Shown: positions 55,082 through 63,740 of the stretch, piece by piece
How the letters are laid out: each line of letters opens with the position of its first letter
Position numbering within the stretch: the stretch's first letter is position 1
Assembly: GCF_007679325.1 (NCBI RefSeq)
Contig: NZ_VEGI01000001.1
Coordinates: 558,001-622,000, forward strand
Direction: 5' to 3'
Origin: Arthrobacter sp. U41
Lineage (GTDB): Bacteria; Actinomycetota; Actinomycetes; Actinomycetales; Micrococcaceae
Length of the DNA: 64,000 nucleotides
Notes under the pieces: generated by a model
Databases searched by the model: none
Seen by the model: the letters and a program-made list of their open reading frames with translations, nothing else
What the model was told of the DNA's origin: nothing
Made by a program: the position numbers and the translations under genes

Positions 55082-55930
55082 CTAGGCGCCGGGCTGGGAG
55101 TGCAGCTGCTGCGCGCCGGGCACAGCGGATCCCGTGGACGGCGAGCCGTCCGCCCCTGCTGCCGCCGACGCTGATCCGGCGGACGGCGGGCCGCCCTCCC
55201 CGGCAGCTTCCGCAGCTACTGCTTCCGTGGCCGCAGCCGTAGCCGCAGCCGACGGCGCCGACAGCCTGCGCCAGGCATCCGCGGCAGCTTCCTGCTCGGC
55301 TTCCTTTTTGGAGTTGCCCGTGCCGGAGCCGTAGTCGTTGCCGCCGATGCGCAGAACCGCTTCGAAGGTCCGGGCGTGGTCCGGGCCGGAGCCCTCCACG
55401 GCGTAGTTGATCGTCCCCAGCTGGCGGCTGGCCGCCAGCTCCTGGATGCTCGTCTTCCAGTCGGTGCCGGCGCCAAGTGCGGCAGCGTCCTTCAGCAGCG
55501 GCCCGATCAGGCGCATCACCAGCTGGCGTGCCGTCTCGATGTCGTTGGAGACGTAGGTGGCGCCGATCAGCGCCTCCATGGTGTCCGCGAGGATGGAGGC
55601 TTTGTTCTTGCCTTCGGTGAGCTTTTCGCCCTGTCCGAGGTAGATGTACTCCCCCAGGCCGATGCTGCGGCCGATGCCCGCAAGTGCCCGGGTGCTGACC
55701 ACGGCGGACCGGCGCTTGGCCAGGTCCCCTTCGGGCAGCGTGGGGTTGTCACGGTACAACGCGTCGGTGACCGAGAACCCCAGGATGGAGTCGCCCAGGA
55801 ACTCGAGGCGTTCGTTGGTGGGGATGCCGCCGTTTTCGTAGGCGTAGGAACGGTGTGTGAGCGCAAGACGAAGCGTCCCGGCGTCAATAGTGACACCGAG
55901 ACGCTTCAGAAGCTCTTCAGTTGAAGACAT
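55082..55930 (-). CDS. rnc: Ribonuclease III
   Basis: RNase III (282 residues) processes double-stranded RNA, including rRNA precursors. The nuclease signature NERLEFLGDSILG is at about residues 39-51, with the second acidic site in ILADTMEALIGA (about residue 115). A double-stranded-RNA-binding domain follows (about 155-225). The last about 55 residues are an Ala/Gly/Ser-rich low-complexity tail not present in most homologues. It follows rpmF after 21 bp in the yceD-rpmF-rnc-fpg order. Confidence 0.95.
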   Translation of the reverse strand: MSSTEELLKRLGVTIDAGTLRLALTHRSYAYENGGIPTNERLEFLGDSILGFSVTDALYRDNPTLPEGDLAKRRSAVVSTRALAGIGRSIGLGEYIYLGQGEKLTEGKNKASILADTMEALIGATYVSNDIETARQLVMRLIGPLLKDAAALGAGTDWKTSIQELAASRQLGTINYAVEGSGPDHARTFEAVLRIGGNDYGSGTGNSKKEAEQEAAADAWRRLSAPSAAATAAATEAVAAEAAGEGGPPSAGSASAAAGADGSPSTGSAVPGAQQLHSQPGA

Positions 55931-55951
55931 CTTAGTCAGCCAGTTGGCGGA

Positions 55952-56155
55952 TTAGACGTCTGCGACCTTGCGGCCCTTGTATTCAAGGAACAGCGCGGTG
56001 CCAGCCGAGTCGGTAACGACCTTTGCCTGGTGCGGCAGGCTGTAGGTGACCTGGCCGTTCTCGACAGTCTTCACCAGGTGGGGGGCGGTTGCCTTCCACT
56101 GGGAGCGGCGGGCGCGGGTATTCGAGCGAGACATTTTCCGCTTCGGGACAGCCAC
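55952..56155 (-). CDS. rpmF: 50S ribosomal protein L32 (Cys-free form)
   Basis: L32 (67 residues) opens [21 protein letters not shown]. It has no Cys, so it is the zinc-independent (C-minus) form. It lies 36 bp after yceD, the usual bacterial pairing. Confidence 0.96.
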   Translation of the reverse strand: MAVPKRKMSRSNTRARRSQWKATAPHLVKTVENGQVTYSLPHQAKVVTDSAGTALFLEYKGRKVADV

Positions 56156-56191
56156 GGCTAACTCATTTCTCTCTAGTCCAACACTTACAAA

Positions 56192-56740
56192 TCAGTTTTG
56201 CCGGTCAGGCTTAGCCAAGTCAGCTAGGGCAGCCCAGCGAGGATCTACCACCTCGTGGTGATGCCCCGGCTCGTCTTCCAGGCGAACTCCACATTCGGAG
56301 CAAAGGCCCTGGCAGTCTTCCCGGCACACCGGCTGGAACGGCAGCATGGTTACAACTGCGTCCCGCAACACCGGCTCAAGATCGATCAGATCGTGCTCGA
56401 CTCGACGTTGCTCTTCTTCGTCTTCTTCATCCGAGAACTCAGCGTCCTCGTAGAAGAAAAGTTCTTGCACATTGACCTCGAGGTCATACGCAAGGGGATC
56501 CAGGCATCGGCCGCATTCGCCGGTTACTTCGACGTTCGCGGTACCTGATACCAAAATTCCTTCGTGTACGGCCTCCAGCCGCAGGTCCAGCTCGACATCC
56601 GAGCCTTCCTGCACGCCAATGAGTGCCACACCAAGATCACTTGGTGCGGGTACATGTTCCGTCAGCGTCCGCATGCTTCCCGGACTGCGTCCGAGGTCCT
56701 TGACGTCGAACGCCAAGGGCGAACTAGCATCTCGTTTAAT
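56192..56740 (-). CDS. yceD: YceD family (DUF177) protein, probable AUU start
   Basis: YceD-like proteins are encoded before rpmF in most bacteria and are linked to rRNA or ribosome formation. The product shows LAFDVKDLGRSPGSM, ECGRCLDPL, CREDCQGLCSECGVRL and a final DPRWAAL. Taken from the usual start codons only, it begins at TTG 56716 with no ribosome site. However, AGGAG (56746-56750) lies exactly 5 bases before an in-frame ATT at 56738-56740, which gives an N-terminus of IKRDASSPLAFDV. I prefer ATT as the start; this would make 182 residues. Confidence 0.85.
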   Translation of the reverse strand: MKRDASSPLAFDVKDLGRSPGSMRTLTEHVPAPSDLGVALIGVQEGSDVELDLRLEAVHEGILVSGTANVEVTGECGRCLDPLAYDLEVNVQELFFYEDAEFSDEEDEEEQRRVEHDLIDLEPVLRDAVVTMLPFQPVCREDCQGLCSECGVRLEDEPGHHHEVVDPRWAALADLAKPDRQN

Positions 56741-56890
56741 GAGAACTCCTGTTGAACATATGACCGACGTACCATCTTAGCCTGATCTTCCGGACGGACT
56801 CAAACCGGGGACACGCCGGCGGTTCGCACCGCGGTCCGGCCCCGGAAAGGGCCGCGCAACCGGCAGCAGGCCGCCGAGTACCGATCAAGC

Positions 56891-57391
56891 TTACCCTCTG
56901 CGCGGCTGGTCCCGGACCGGCTCGCCCGCGTGCAGCCGTTTCAGCACCGAGCGGGGCACAAAGTCGGACACATCGCCGCCCAGGGTGAACACTTCCTTGA
57001 TCAAGGTGGAGGACAAGTGGAGGTAATGGCTTTCGGCGGGCAGGAAGACCGTTTCGACGCCGGTCAGCTGCCGGTTCATCGTCGCCATCGGCAGTTCGTA
57101 GTCGAAGTCAGACGAGGAACGGAGGCCCTTGACGATGGCGTCCACACCCCGCTGGCGGCAGTACTCGGCGAGGAGTCCCTCCCCCACCGGCTCCACCACA
57201 ATGCCGCGCAGGGAGGCCAGGGTTTCCCGCGCCATATCAATGCGTTCCTCGAGCGTGAAGCGGTATTTCTTGGCGTAGTTCGTGGAGACGCCCACAATGA
57301 CCTCATCGAAGAGGCCGGCGGCCCTGGCAATGACTTCCAGGTGTCCGTTGTGGATGGGATCAAAGGAGCCAGGGCATACGGCGCGTCTCAT
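56891..57391 (-). CDS. coaD: Phosphopantetheine adenylyltransferase
   Basis: CoaD (166 residues) makes dephospho-CoA from 4'-phosphopantetheine and ATP. Its motif GSFDPIHNGHLEVI (residues 8-21) holds the T/HxGH nucleotidyltransferase site, and SSTLIKEV is near the C-terminus. Length is normal. It lies 150 bp upstream of yceD on the same strand, followed by a gap with no clear terminator. It is divergent from the SDR gene at 57440. Confidence 0.96.
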   Translation of the reverse strand: MRRAVCPGSFDPIHNGHLEVIARAAGLFDEVIVGVSTNYAKKYRFTLEERIDMARETLASLRGIVVEPVGEGLLAEYCRQRGVDAIVKGLRSSSDFDYELPMATMNRQLTGVETVFLPAESHYLHLSSTLIKEVFTLGGDVSDFVPRSVLKRLHAGEPVRDQPRRG

Positions 57392-57439
57392 GCTCCGAAC
57401 CTACCGTACCGGCGGCGCAGCCCGGGATAACATGACTGA

Positions 57440-58297
57440 ATGTCAGCATCAAAGCTTCCCTTCACCGTGTCCGGAGGCGTGGTCCTCGTGACGGGCGCCG
57501 CCATGGGCATGGGCCGCCTGTACGCCCTGCGAGCGGCCCGCGAGGGCGCCGGCGTCGTGATTCTCTGGGACGTCGACGCCGACGGCCTGGCCAACACCGC
57601 TGCCGAGGTGACCGCGCTCGGGGCGCGTGCCGTGGTCCGCCAGGTGGACCTCGCCAGCCGCACGGCCATCGCCGAGGCCGCCGCGGAGTGCGCGGCGGAA
57701 GGTCCGCTGACGCTGCTCATCAACAACGCCGGCATCGTCCGCGGGGCGCTCTTCTGGGACCACAGCCCGGAACGGGACATCGCCCTGACCATGGACATCA
57801 ACGCGCTGGCGCCGATGTACGTCACCCACGCGTTCCTCCCGGCCATGATGGCCGACGCCGCCCGGCCGCGGCGGATCCTCAACATCGCCTCCGCGGCCGG
57901 CACCGTGTCCAACCCGCGGATGAGCGTCTACGCGGCGTCCAAGTGGGCGGTGATCGGCTGGAGCGACTCGCTCCGGCTGGAACTCGAGCAGCAGGGCTTC
58001 GGCCACCTTAAGGTGACCACGTTCTGTCCCAGCTACATCTCCACCGGAATGTTCGACGGCGCCCGCGGGCCGTTGCTGACACCCCTGATGACACCGGAGG
58101 ACGCCGTGGACCGGGCCTGGCGGGCCACCTTCGCCGGACAGCCGCAACTGATCGCCCCGGCGACGGCGCAGCTGGGCAAGGTCCTGCGCGGGCTGCTGCC
58201 GGTGCGGGCCTGGGACTTTGTGGGCGGGAAGGTCTTCGGGATCTACACCACTATGGACAAGTTCACCGGCCGGGGCCAGAAGGCGGGCACCCGGTGA
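57440..58297 (+). CDS. SDR family oxidoreductase
   Basis: This 285-residue classical short-chain dehydrogenase has VTGAAMGMGRLYA (about residues 17-29), NNAGIVRGALF (about residue 95) and the catalytic Ser with YAASK (about residues 158-162). Its best general resemblance is to actinobacterial SDRs acting on hydrophobic alcohols; the substrate is unknown. Its stop overlaps the aminotransferase start (GTGA), and that gene overlaps the next by one base, so the three form a tight operon. Confidence 0.88.
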   Translation: MSASKLPFTVSGGVVLVTGAAMGMGRLYALRAAREGAGVVILWDVDADGLANTAAEVTALGARAVVRQVDLASRTAIAEAAAECAAEGPLTLLINNAGIVRGALFWDHSPERDIALTMDINALAPMYVTHAFLPAMMADAARPRRILNIASAAGTVSNPRMSVYAASKWAVIGWSDSLRLELEQQGFGHLKVTTFCPSYISTGMFDGARGPLLTPLMTPEDAVDRAWRATFAGQPQLIAPATAQLGKVLRGLLPVRAWDFVGGKVFGIYTTMDKFTGRGQKAGTR

Positions 58298-59502
58298 ACT
58301 CCCCGGCGCCACTTCCCTGGCAGCGGACCGCGACCGGCGCCAACCTGCTCTCCCCCGACGGCACGCTCGGCGTGACGATCTTCGAGGAGATGACCACCCT
58401 CGCCCTGCAGACCGGCGCCATCAACCTCGGGCAGGGTTTCCCGGACGAGGACGGCCCGGTGGAGATCAAGGCCGCCGCGCAGGCCGCCATCGCCGCCGGA
58501 GCCAACCAGTACGCCCCCGGCAAAGGCATCCTGGAGCTCCGCGAGGCAATCTCCCTGCACCAGGAACGCTTCTACGGCCTGACGCCGGACCCGCAGACCG
58601 AGATCATCGTCACCACCGGCGCCACCGAGGCCATTGCCGCCTCGCTGCTGGCGCTGGTGGGCCCCGGCGATGAGGTCCTCACCTTTGAGCCTTTCTACGA
58701 TTCCTACGGCGCGATCATCGGCCTCTCCGGTGCCCGCCACGTTACCGCCCCGCTGCTGGCCCCGGACTTCATGCCGGACCTGGACGCGCTTGAGGCGGCG
58801 TTCAGCAGCCGCACCAAGGTGGTGCTGATCAACAACCCGCACAACCCCACCGGCGCCGTGTTCCCCCGCGAGGTGCTGGAACGCGTCGTCGAGCTCGCCA
58901 CCCGGTACGACGCCGTCATCATCACCGACGAGGTCTACGAACACCTCACCTTCGGTGTCCGCCACATCCCGGTGGCCACCCTGCCGGGCGCCGCGGAACG
59001 CACCCTGACCATCTCCTCCGCCGGCAAGACCTTCTCCTTCACCGGCTGGAAGATCGGCTGGCTCTGCGGCCCGGAACACCTCGTTTCGGCGGCCCGCACG
59101 GTCAAGCAGTTCCTGAGCTACAGCTCCGGCACCCCGTTCCAGAGCGCCATCGCGGCCGGGCTGGGGCTGCCGGACGAGTTCTACACCGGAATCGCCGATA
59201 CCCTCCAGCTCAAACGCGACATCCTCAGCGAGGGTCTGCGCGCCGCCGGGCTGGACGTCTTCACCCCGCAGGGGACGTACTTCGTGAACGTTGACACCGC
59301 GCCGCTGGGCATCACCGATGCCCTGGACCTGGCCCGCCGGCTGCCCGCGCTGGTGGGCGTCGCCGCCATTCCGGTGCCCGTGTTCTGCCACCCCGAAGGC
59401 GCCGAACGCACCCGGACCCTCCTGCGGTTCGCGTTCTGCAAGCGGATCGACGTCCTGCAGGAAGCCGCCGGACGGCTTGCGACCCTCCGCGACCTCCTCT
59501 GA
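58294..59502 (+). CDS. Class I PLP-dependent aminotransferase
   Basis: The 402-residue aminotransferase has INLGQGFPDEDGP (about residues 43-55), NNPHNPTGAVF (about residue 180), YDAVIITDEVYEHLTFG and the PLP Lys in SSAGKTFSFTGWKIGW (about residue 244). It looks like the kynurenine/methionine aminotransferase group, which in actinobacteria includes DapC-type enzymes. The exact amino acid is unknown. The start is GTG, overlapping the SDR stop by 4 bp. Confidence 0.88.
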   Translation: MNSPAPLPWQRTATGANLLSPDGTLGVTIFEEMTTLALQTGAINLGQGFPDEDGPVEIKAAAQAAIAAGANQYAPGKGILELREAISLHQERFYGLTPDPQTEIIVTTGATEAIAASLLALVGPGDEVLTFEPFYDSYGAIIGLSGARHVTAPLLAPDFMPDLDALEAAFSSRTKVVLINNPHNPTGAVFPREVLERVVELATRYDAVIITDEVYEHLTFGVRHIPVATLPGAAERTLTISSAGKTFSFTGWKIGWLCGPEHLVSAARTVKQFLSYSSGTPFQSAIAAGLGLPDEFYTGIADTLQLKRDILSEGLRAAGLDVFTPQGTYFVNVDTAPLGITDALDLARRLPALVGVAAIPVPVFCHPEGAERTRTLLRFAFCKRIDVLQEAAGRLATLRDLL

Positions 59503-60284
59503 TGGCGGACGCCCCTCACGCCTCGCGCTTCCTCCGCACCACGGGCCAGCACGCCGCGATCGAACCCGACGAGTTCACCGAGGGCGGCTATGTGCTGAGC
59601 ATCGGCGGGGCGGAACAGTCGCACGTCAACCTGGCGGACCCCTCGGACATCTTCTACGAGTACCTGCGCAGGATCGGCCACGTGGTGGACCTGGCGGCCC
59701 CCTGGGGCGAACCCGTCACGGCGCTCCATCTTGGGGCAGGCGCCCTGACCCTTGCCCGGTACATCCAGGCCACCCGGCCGGGCTCCGTGCAATACGCGGT
59801 GGAGCTGGAGCGGGAACTGCTGGACTTCGTGCTGCAGCAACTCCCCCTGCCCGACGGCACGCAGCTGCACACGATCATCGGCGATGCGCGGGACGCCCTG
59901 GCGGAGCTGCCCCCGGAGCTGCGCTTCGACGTCGTGATCCTGGACATCTTTTCCGGTCCCGAAGCGCCGGAGCACATCGCGTGCACGGAGTTCTACCTCG
60001 AGGCGGCGGCGAAGCTGAGCCCCCGCGGGGTGCTGATCGTTAACGTGGGCGACGAGCCGGGCCTCACGCTGGTCCGGAGCCAGGTGGACGCGCTGCGCCG
60101 TGCTATGCCCGACGTCGCCGCCTTTGCCGAGGCCGGGATGTTCAGCGGCCGCTATCCCGGCAACATCATCCTCATCGGGACGCAGCGGCCCTGGCCGGAG
60201 ATGTGGACCGCGGCGCTCACCGCCCGCGGGCCGCACCCCGCGAAGGTGCTGTCCGGCGTCGGCCTCGACGAAATCTCGGACTAG
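59502..60284 (+). CDS. Spermidine-synthase-like SAM-binding protein
   Basis: The 260-residue protein has a Rossmann methyltransferase-type fold: ALHLGAGALTLARYI (about residues 70-84), AVELERELLDF, FDVVILDIFSGPEAPEH (about residue 145) and TEFYLEAAAKLSPRGVL, as in spermidine synthase and its relatives. Many such stand-alone proteins in actinobacteria have no shown polyamine activity, so propylamine transfer is not claimed. Its ATG shares one base with the aminotransferase stop. Confidence 0.85.
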   Translation: MADAPHASRFLRTTGQHAAIEPDEFTEGGYVLSIGGAEQSHVNLADPSDIFYEYLRRIGHVVDLAAPWGEPVTALHLGAGALTLARYIQATRPGSVQYAVELERELLDFVLQQLPLPDGTQLHTIIGDARDALAELPPELRFDVVILDIFSGPEAPEHIACTEFYLEAAAKLSPRGVLIVNVGDEPGLTLVRSQVDALRRAMPDVAAFAEAGMFSGRYPGNIILIGTQRPWPEMWTAALTARGPHPAKVLSGVGLDEISD

Positions 60285-60362
60285 CCGACGTTCCCATGTC
60301 CGGAGCCAGCTACCGGGCCCGCCGAACCGGTATCTCTGGAGTGCTGAACTAGGATTCAGCTC

Positions 60363-60917
60363 ATGCTTGCCACCCCTGGAGACGTCCGCCACCGTATGGC
60401 AGAGATTTTTGAATGGAAGACCAGTCCCGAAACCGGCAGCAGATACTTCAATCTGTTCACATGGTGGCGGGAGCCGGACGTCATAGCTGGCATAGGGAAC
60501 CTTCTCGCCGAGCCTTTTCGCGCGGCCGCCCCCACGGTTGTCATTGGCCCATCCGCCAGCGGATACCTGACCGGGGTCCTTGCCGCCGCCAGCCTGGGCG
60601 TCGGTTTTTGCCCAATACCTAAAGACGCTGCCCCGTCCTTTGACAGCGACCCTTGGATCACAGTCACCAGCCCACCCGATTACAAAGACCGCCACCTTGA
60701 GCTGGGGCTGCCCAAAGGCCTCATCCGCTCCGGCGACCGGGTCCTCGCCGTTGATGATCTGATTGACACCGGCGGCCAGCTCCTGGCACTGCAAAGACTC
60801 GTCGGAGAAATGGGTGCGACCTGGATCGGAGCCTCGGTCCTAATCGACAACCTCAAGGAGAACCAGCCGCGGCGTCAGCTGAACCTCAAGTCTGTTTTCC
60901 ATATCCGCGACCTCTAA
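60363..60917 (+). CDS. Type I phosphoribosyltransferase-like protein
   Basis: The 184-residue protein carries the PRPP-binding motif RVLAVDDLIDTGGQLLAL (about residues 123-140), the mark of type I phosphoribosyltransferases, and VVIGPSASGYLTGVLAA upstream. The arrangement resembles adenine/orotate-type enzymes, but the substrate hood is not recognisable. Base composition is lower in GC than the operon before it. It may be a salvage enzyme or a regulator. Confidence 0.8.
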   Translation: MLATPGDVRHRMAEIFEWKTSPETGSRYFNLFTWWREPDVIAGIGNLLAEPFRAAAPTVVIGPSASGYLTGVLAAASLGVGFCPIPKDAAPSFDSDPWITVTSPPDYKDRHLELGLPKGLIRSGDRVLAVDDLIDTGGQLLALQRLVGEMGATWIGASVLIDNLKENQPRRQLNLKSVFHIRDL

Positions 60918-61025
60918 GGCGCATCGAACGATAGCTGCGGCCAGAGAGTACCCGGCAGCAGGTTCTAAGGGATAAGCAGGACAGCCTTTTGATCGTCTAT
61001 CCGTCGGATGCACCGAGGACACTAG

Positions 61026-61520
61026 TCAGACCAGCGCTCCCAGTACTTTATCCGCAGCTTGTAGGAATCGCCGACGTTGGATTCGCTCTCCGATGAGGGG
61101 ATAGCCCTCCGGCCTTCCCAAGGGGGCTGAAGCGTTGTTGCCCGGAGTGAAGCTGGCGGCCAGCAGAAACCCAATCGCCAGTACGGGCAGGAAGCTCAGA
61201 AGTGTAAGGAGTAACCCATGGGCCGGGCCTGGTGGCTGCCCGTGCCAGGTCCGCAGCCGGAAGCCGGCAAGATAGGTGCCCAGCGTGGTTCCACGGGTGT
61301 AGAGCGCACAGTTGACTACCAATGCCGCAAGCACCATGGCAAGGGCAATCGGGATGGTGCGTTCTGGCGCCGAAAGGAACACCGCAACCGCCGGCCCCCA
61401 GACTAGGAGCGAATCGATAAACAGCGCGGACAGGAGCGAGGGCCAGTCCACGATCTCGGGTTCAGGGGCTTCCACGCAGTGATTCTTGCACGGGCCGGAC
61501 TCAAGAGCTGGCATTGCCAC
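61026..61520 (-). CDS. RDD-like small membrane protein
   Basis: This 164-residue protein has three probable membrane segments (about residues 30-48, 56-74 and 104-126), and GTTLGTYLAGFRLRTWHG between the second and third matches the RDD-family loop. The RDD family has no settled function; some act as ion exchangers. The C-terminus is basic (ERIQRRRFLQAADK). It is the only minus-strand gene in the 57.4-63 kb block. Confidence 0.7.
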   Translation of the reverse strand: MAMPALESGPCKNHCVEAPEPEIVDWPSLLSALFIDSLLVWGPAVAVFLSAPERTIPIALAMVLAALVVNCALYTRGTTLGTYLAGFRLRTWHGQPPGPAHGLLLTLLSFLPVLAIGFLLAASFTPGNNASAPLGRPEGYPLIGERIQRRRFLQAADKVLGALV

Positions 61521-61651
61521 AGGACCCCTTCCCGGAGTGGTACCAATTCACGGCCGCGCACCCACTACCCGCTTCAGAAACGGGCGAACCGGACTGGCCA
61601 CCGACCCTCGATGACACCTACCCCGACGACCTCCTGCTCGAATACGTGTGA
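61512..61651 (+). pseudogene. Possible 3' remnant of a lost gene
   Basis: A plus-strand frame ending in TGA at 61649-61651 encodes DPFPEWYQFTAAHPLPA followed by an acidic C-terminus ending in LLLEYV. It has a protein-like composition but no start codon with a ribosome site, and overlaps the RDD gene's first codons. It looks like the tail of a decayed gene, family unknown. Confidence 0.35.
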
Positions 61652-61805
61652 TCGACCAGTTGATTGCCTCGGCCGAAGCACCAGCCAGGTGCCTTGGTTG
61701 CCCTGCAGTAGCATGAGCGACAGAGTGTGACACCAGCGCTGCGGACGGATCAGCCCGCTCGTTTCGATCGGCACGGGGACGGCCTCGTGGGATGGGGGTC
61801 AACCC

Positions 61806-62966
61806 GTGGTTTCCTCTACTGCACGATCCGTTATCACGCCCGCCGCCATAGTGCGCGGCATGGTTGGCTGGGCCGCCGTTCTGGGATTGGTGTTTGCCGC
61901 ACCCCTGCTTGAACCACCAGTCCCCACCCCACTGCTGATTGCCGCACTCGCGCTCATCGTCGGAGTCGTTCTGGTCTGCGCCTTCGGGGTGGTCCTTGAG
62001 GCTGAACATCTCGCCCACCGGCTTGGCGATCCCTACGGCTCCCTGGTCCTCACACTGTCGATTGTGCTGATCGAGGTGGTGCTCATTTCCGCCGTCATGC
62101 TGGGACCTGGCGAGCACACCACCATCGCACGGGACTCCGTGATGGCCGTATCAATGATCATCCTCAACGCGGTGATCGGGCTCTCTGTCCTCGTCGGGGC
62201 GATCAAGCACGGCAACCTGGGCCACAACCGCACCGGCACTTCCTCGTATCTCGCCCTGATAGTCGTGCTCGTCTCGCTGGCCTTCGCCCTGCCGGCCCTC
62301 ATCGGGCGTGAGGGCTCCTACACACCCCGGCAGGCGATCCCCATCATCGTGCTGACGCTCGCCCTGTATGCCTTCTTCCTGTACCGGCAGCTGGGCCGGC
62401 AGGCCGACGACTTCCGCGAAGTCGATCGACGCTTCGCCGCCGATCCAGTGACGCGCGGCAGCGACGCCGGCGTTCAGAGCCGCCGAAGTGTCACCCAGGT
62501 CATCGCAGAGCACCGCCCCGAGATATTGCTGCGGATCACACTGCTCATCGTGACCGTCTTGCCCATCGTGCTGCTCTCGCATGACATGGCCACGCTCCTG
62601 GACGATGGGCTTGACCGCGTCGGCGCGCCGGTGGCCCTCTCCGGCATCCTGATCGCCATGATTGTCTTCCTGCCCGAGTCCATCACTTCAGTACGCGCAG
62701 CCCTGCAGGGTGAGATTCAGCGGGTCAGCAATCTATGCCATGGCGCCCTGGTTTCCACGGTCGGCCTGACGATTCCCGCCGTACTCATCATCGGCGCCTT
62801 CACCGGCCAGGCCGTCGTATTGGGCGAGTCCCCGGCCAACCTGTTGTTCCTCGGCGTCACTGTGATGCTCTCGGTGACAACGCTTGCCTCCAAGAAGGTC
62901 ACCGCCGTGCATGGCGCAGCCCACCTCGTGGTCTTCGCGGTCTACGGCATCGCGGTGTTCTCCTAA
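61806..62966 (+). CDS. Ca2+/H+ antiporter (ChaA/CaCA type)
   Basis: The 386-residue membrane protein has about ten membrane segments. The two ion-binding repeats read VLEAEHLAHRLGDPYGSL...LIEVVLISAVM (first) and IVFLPESITSVRAALQGE...HGALVSTVGLTIPAV (second), as in cation/Ca2+ exchangers. Acidic residues in the repeats (the Glu in LIEVV and in LPES) are expected to bind the ion. Its closest known type is ChaA of E. coli, a Na+/K+(Ca2+)/H+ antiporter. The GTG start at 61806 is the likely one. Confidence 0.9.
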   Translation: MVSSTARSVITPAAIVRGMVGWAAVLGLVFAAPLLEPPVPTPLLIAALALIVGVVLVCAFGVVLEAEHLAHRLGDPYGSLVLTLSIVLIEVVLISAVMLGPGEHTTIARDSVMAVSMIILNAVIGLSVLVGAIKHGNLGHNRTGTSSYLALIVVLVSLAFALPALIGREGSYTPRQAIPIIVLTLALYAFFLYRQLGRQADDFREVDRRFAADPVTRGSDAGVQSRRSVTQVIAEHRPEILLRITLLIVTVLPIVLLSHDMATLLDDGLDRVGAPVALSGILIAMIVFLPESITSVRAALQGEIQRVSNLCHGALVSTVGLTIPAVLIIGAFTGQAVVLGESPANLLFLGVTVMLSVTTLASKKVTAVHGAAHLVVFAVYGIAVFS

Positions 62967-63059
62967 ACCCCGCGGCGAGGGTCTTCGCCCCGGCCGTGTC
63001 TAACTGGCCGTGTTAAGTAGCGCGCGTTCTCCAGGGTGACCGGTGGGGACGCCCGTCGA

Positions 63060-63698
63060 CTAGTCAGTGTTGCCCGCTGCTCCGGCGTCGAGGCCCTCGT
63101 CGGCCACCAGGTCACCTTCCGGCCCTTCCTCCACGCCGGGTTCGGCGAACCAGAGTTTCGTCTCCCCGTACTTCCGTTCCGCGAACCGCTCCATGCCCTC
63201 CGGCCAGGACGGTTCCGGGGCCCGGGACGAGCGCTCCACAACAACGACGGCGCCCTCGGCCAGGTGCGGAAGCAGCTTTGCCAGCACCCCGGCCAGCGCG
63301 GGCTCGTCGAGGGGGTAGGGCGGATCGAGGAAGACGAGGTCCCAGCGGACAGCGTCTTGGGTCCGCTCCAGGAACGATTCCACCTTGGACCGGTGCACGG
63401 AGACCACCTTGCGCCCCGCGACCGTGTTCACCAGGTCCGCGTTGCGCTGGCAGACCTCGCTGGCCTTTCCGTCGGATTCCACCAGGTCTACGGACTGCGC
63501 GCCGCGACTGGCACTTTCCACACCCAGCGACCCGGAGCCGGCGTAGAGGTCCAGCACGCGGGCGTCCGCGATGACCTCGAAGGCGTCCAGCCGGGAGAAC
63601 AGCGCTTCCTTGACCCGGTCCGTGGTGGGGCGGGTCAGCGATCCGGGGACGCTGACCAGGGTGGTTCCGCCCGCGGCGCCGGCAATGATGCGGCTCAT
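63060..63698 (-). CDS. rsmD: 16S rRNA (guanine966-N2)-methyltransferase RsmD
   Basis: RsmD (212 residues) methylates G966 of 16S rRNA. It opens SRIIAGAAGGTTL, has PTTDRVKEALFSRL (about residue 27), VLDLYAGSGSLGVESASRGA and the DPPY catalytic motif in LVFLDPPYPL. The ATG at 63698 follows GGGGG by 7 bases; the frame remains open to 63716. It precedes coaD in most actinobacteria, but here the accessory block lies between them. recG is upstream on the same strand. Confidence 0.94.
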   Translation of the reverse strand: MSRIIAGAAGGTTLVSVPGSLTRPTTDRVKEALFSRLDAFEVIADARVLDLYAGSGSLGVESASRGAQSVDLVESDGKASEVCQRNADLVNTVAGRKVVSVHRSKVESFLERTQDAVRWDLVFLDPPYPLDEPALAGVLAKLLPHLAEGAVVVVERSSRAPEPSWPEGMERFAERKYGETKLWFAEPGVEEGPEGDLVADEGLDAGAAGNTD

Positions 63699-63740
63699 GG
63701 CCGTGCCCCCTGGCACACATGCACGGATGCCTGGATTCTG

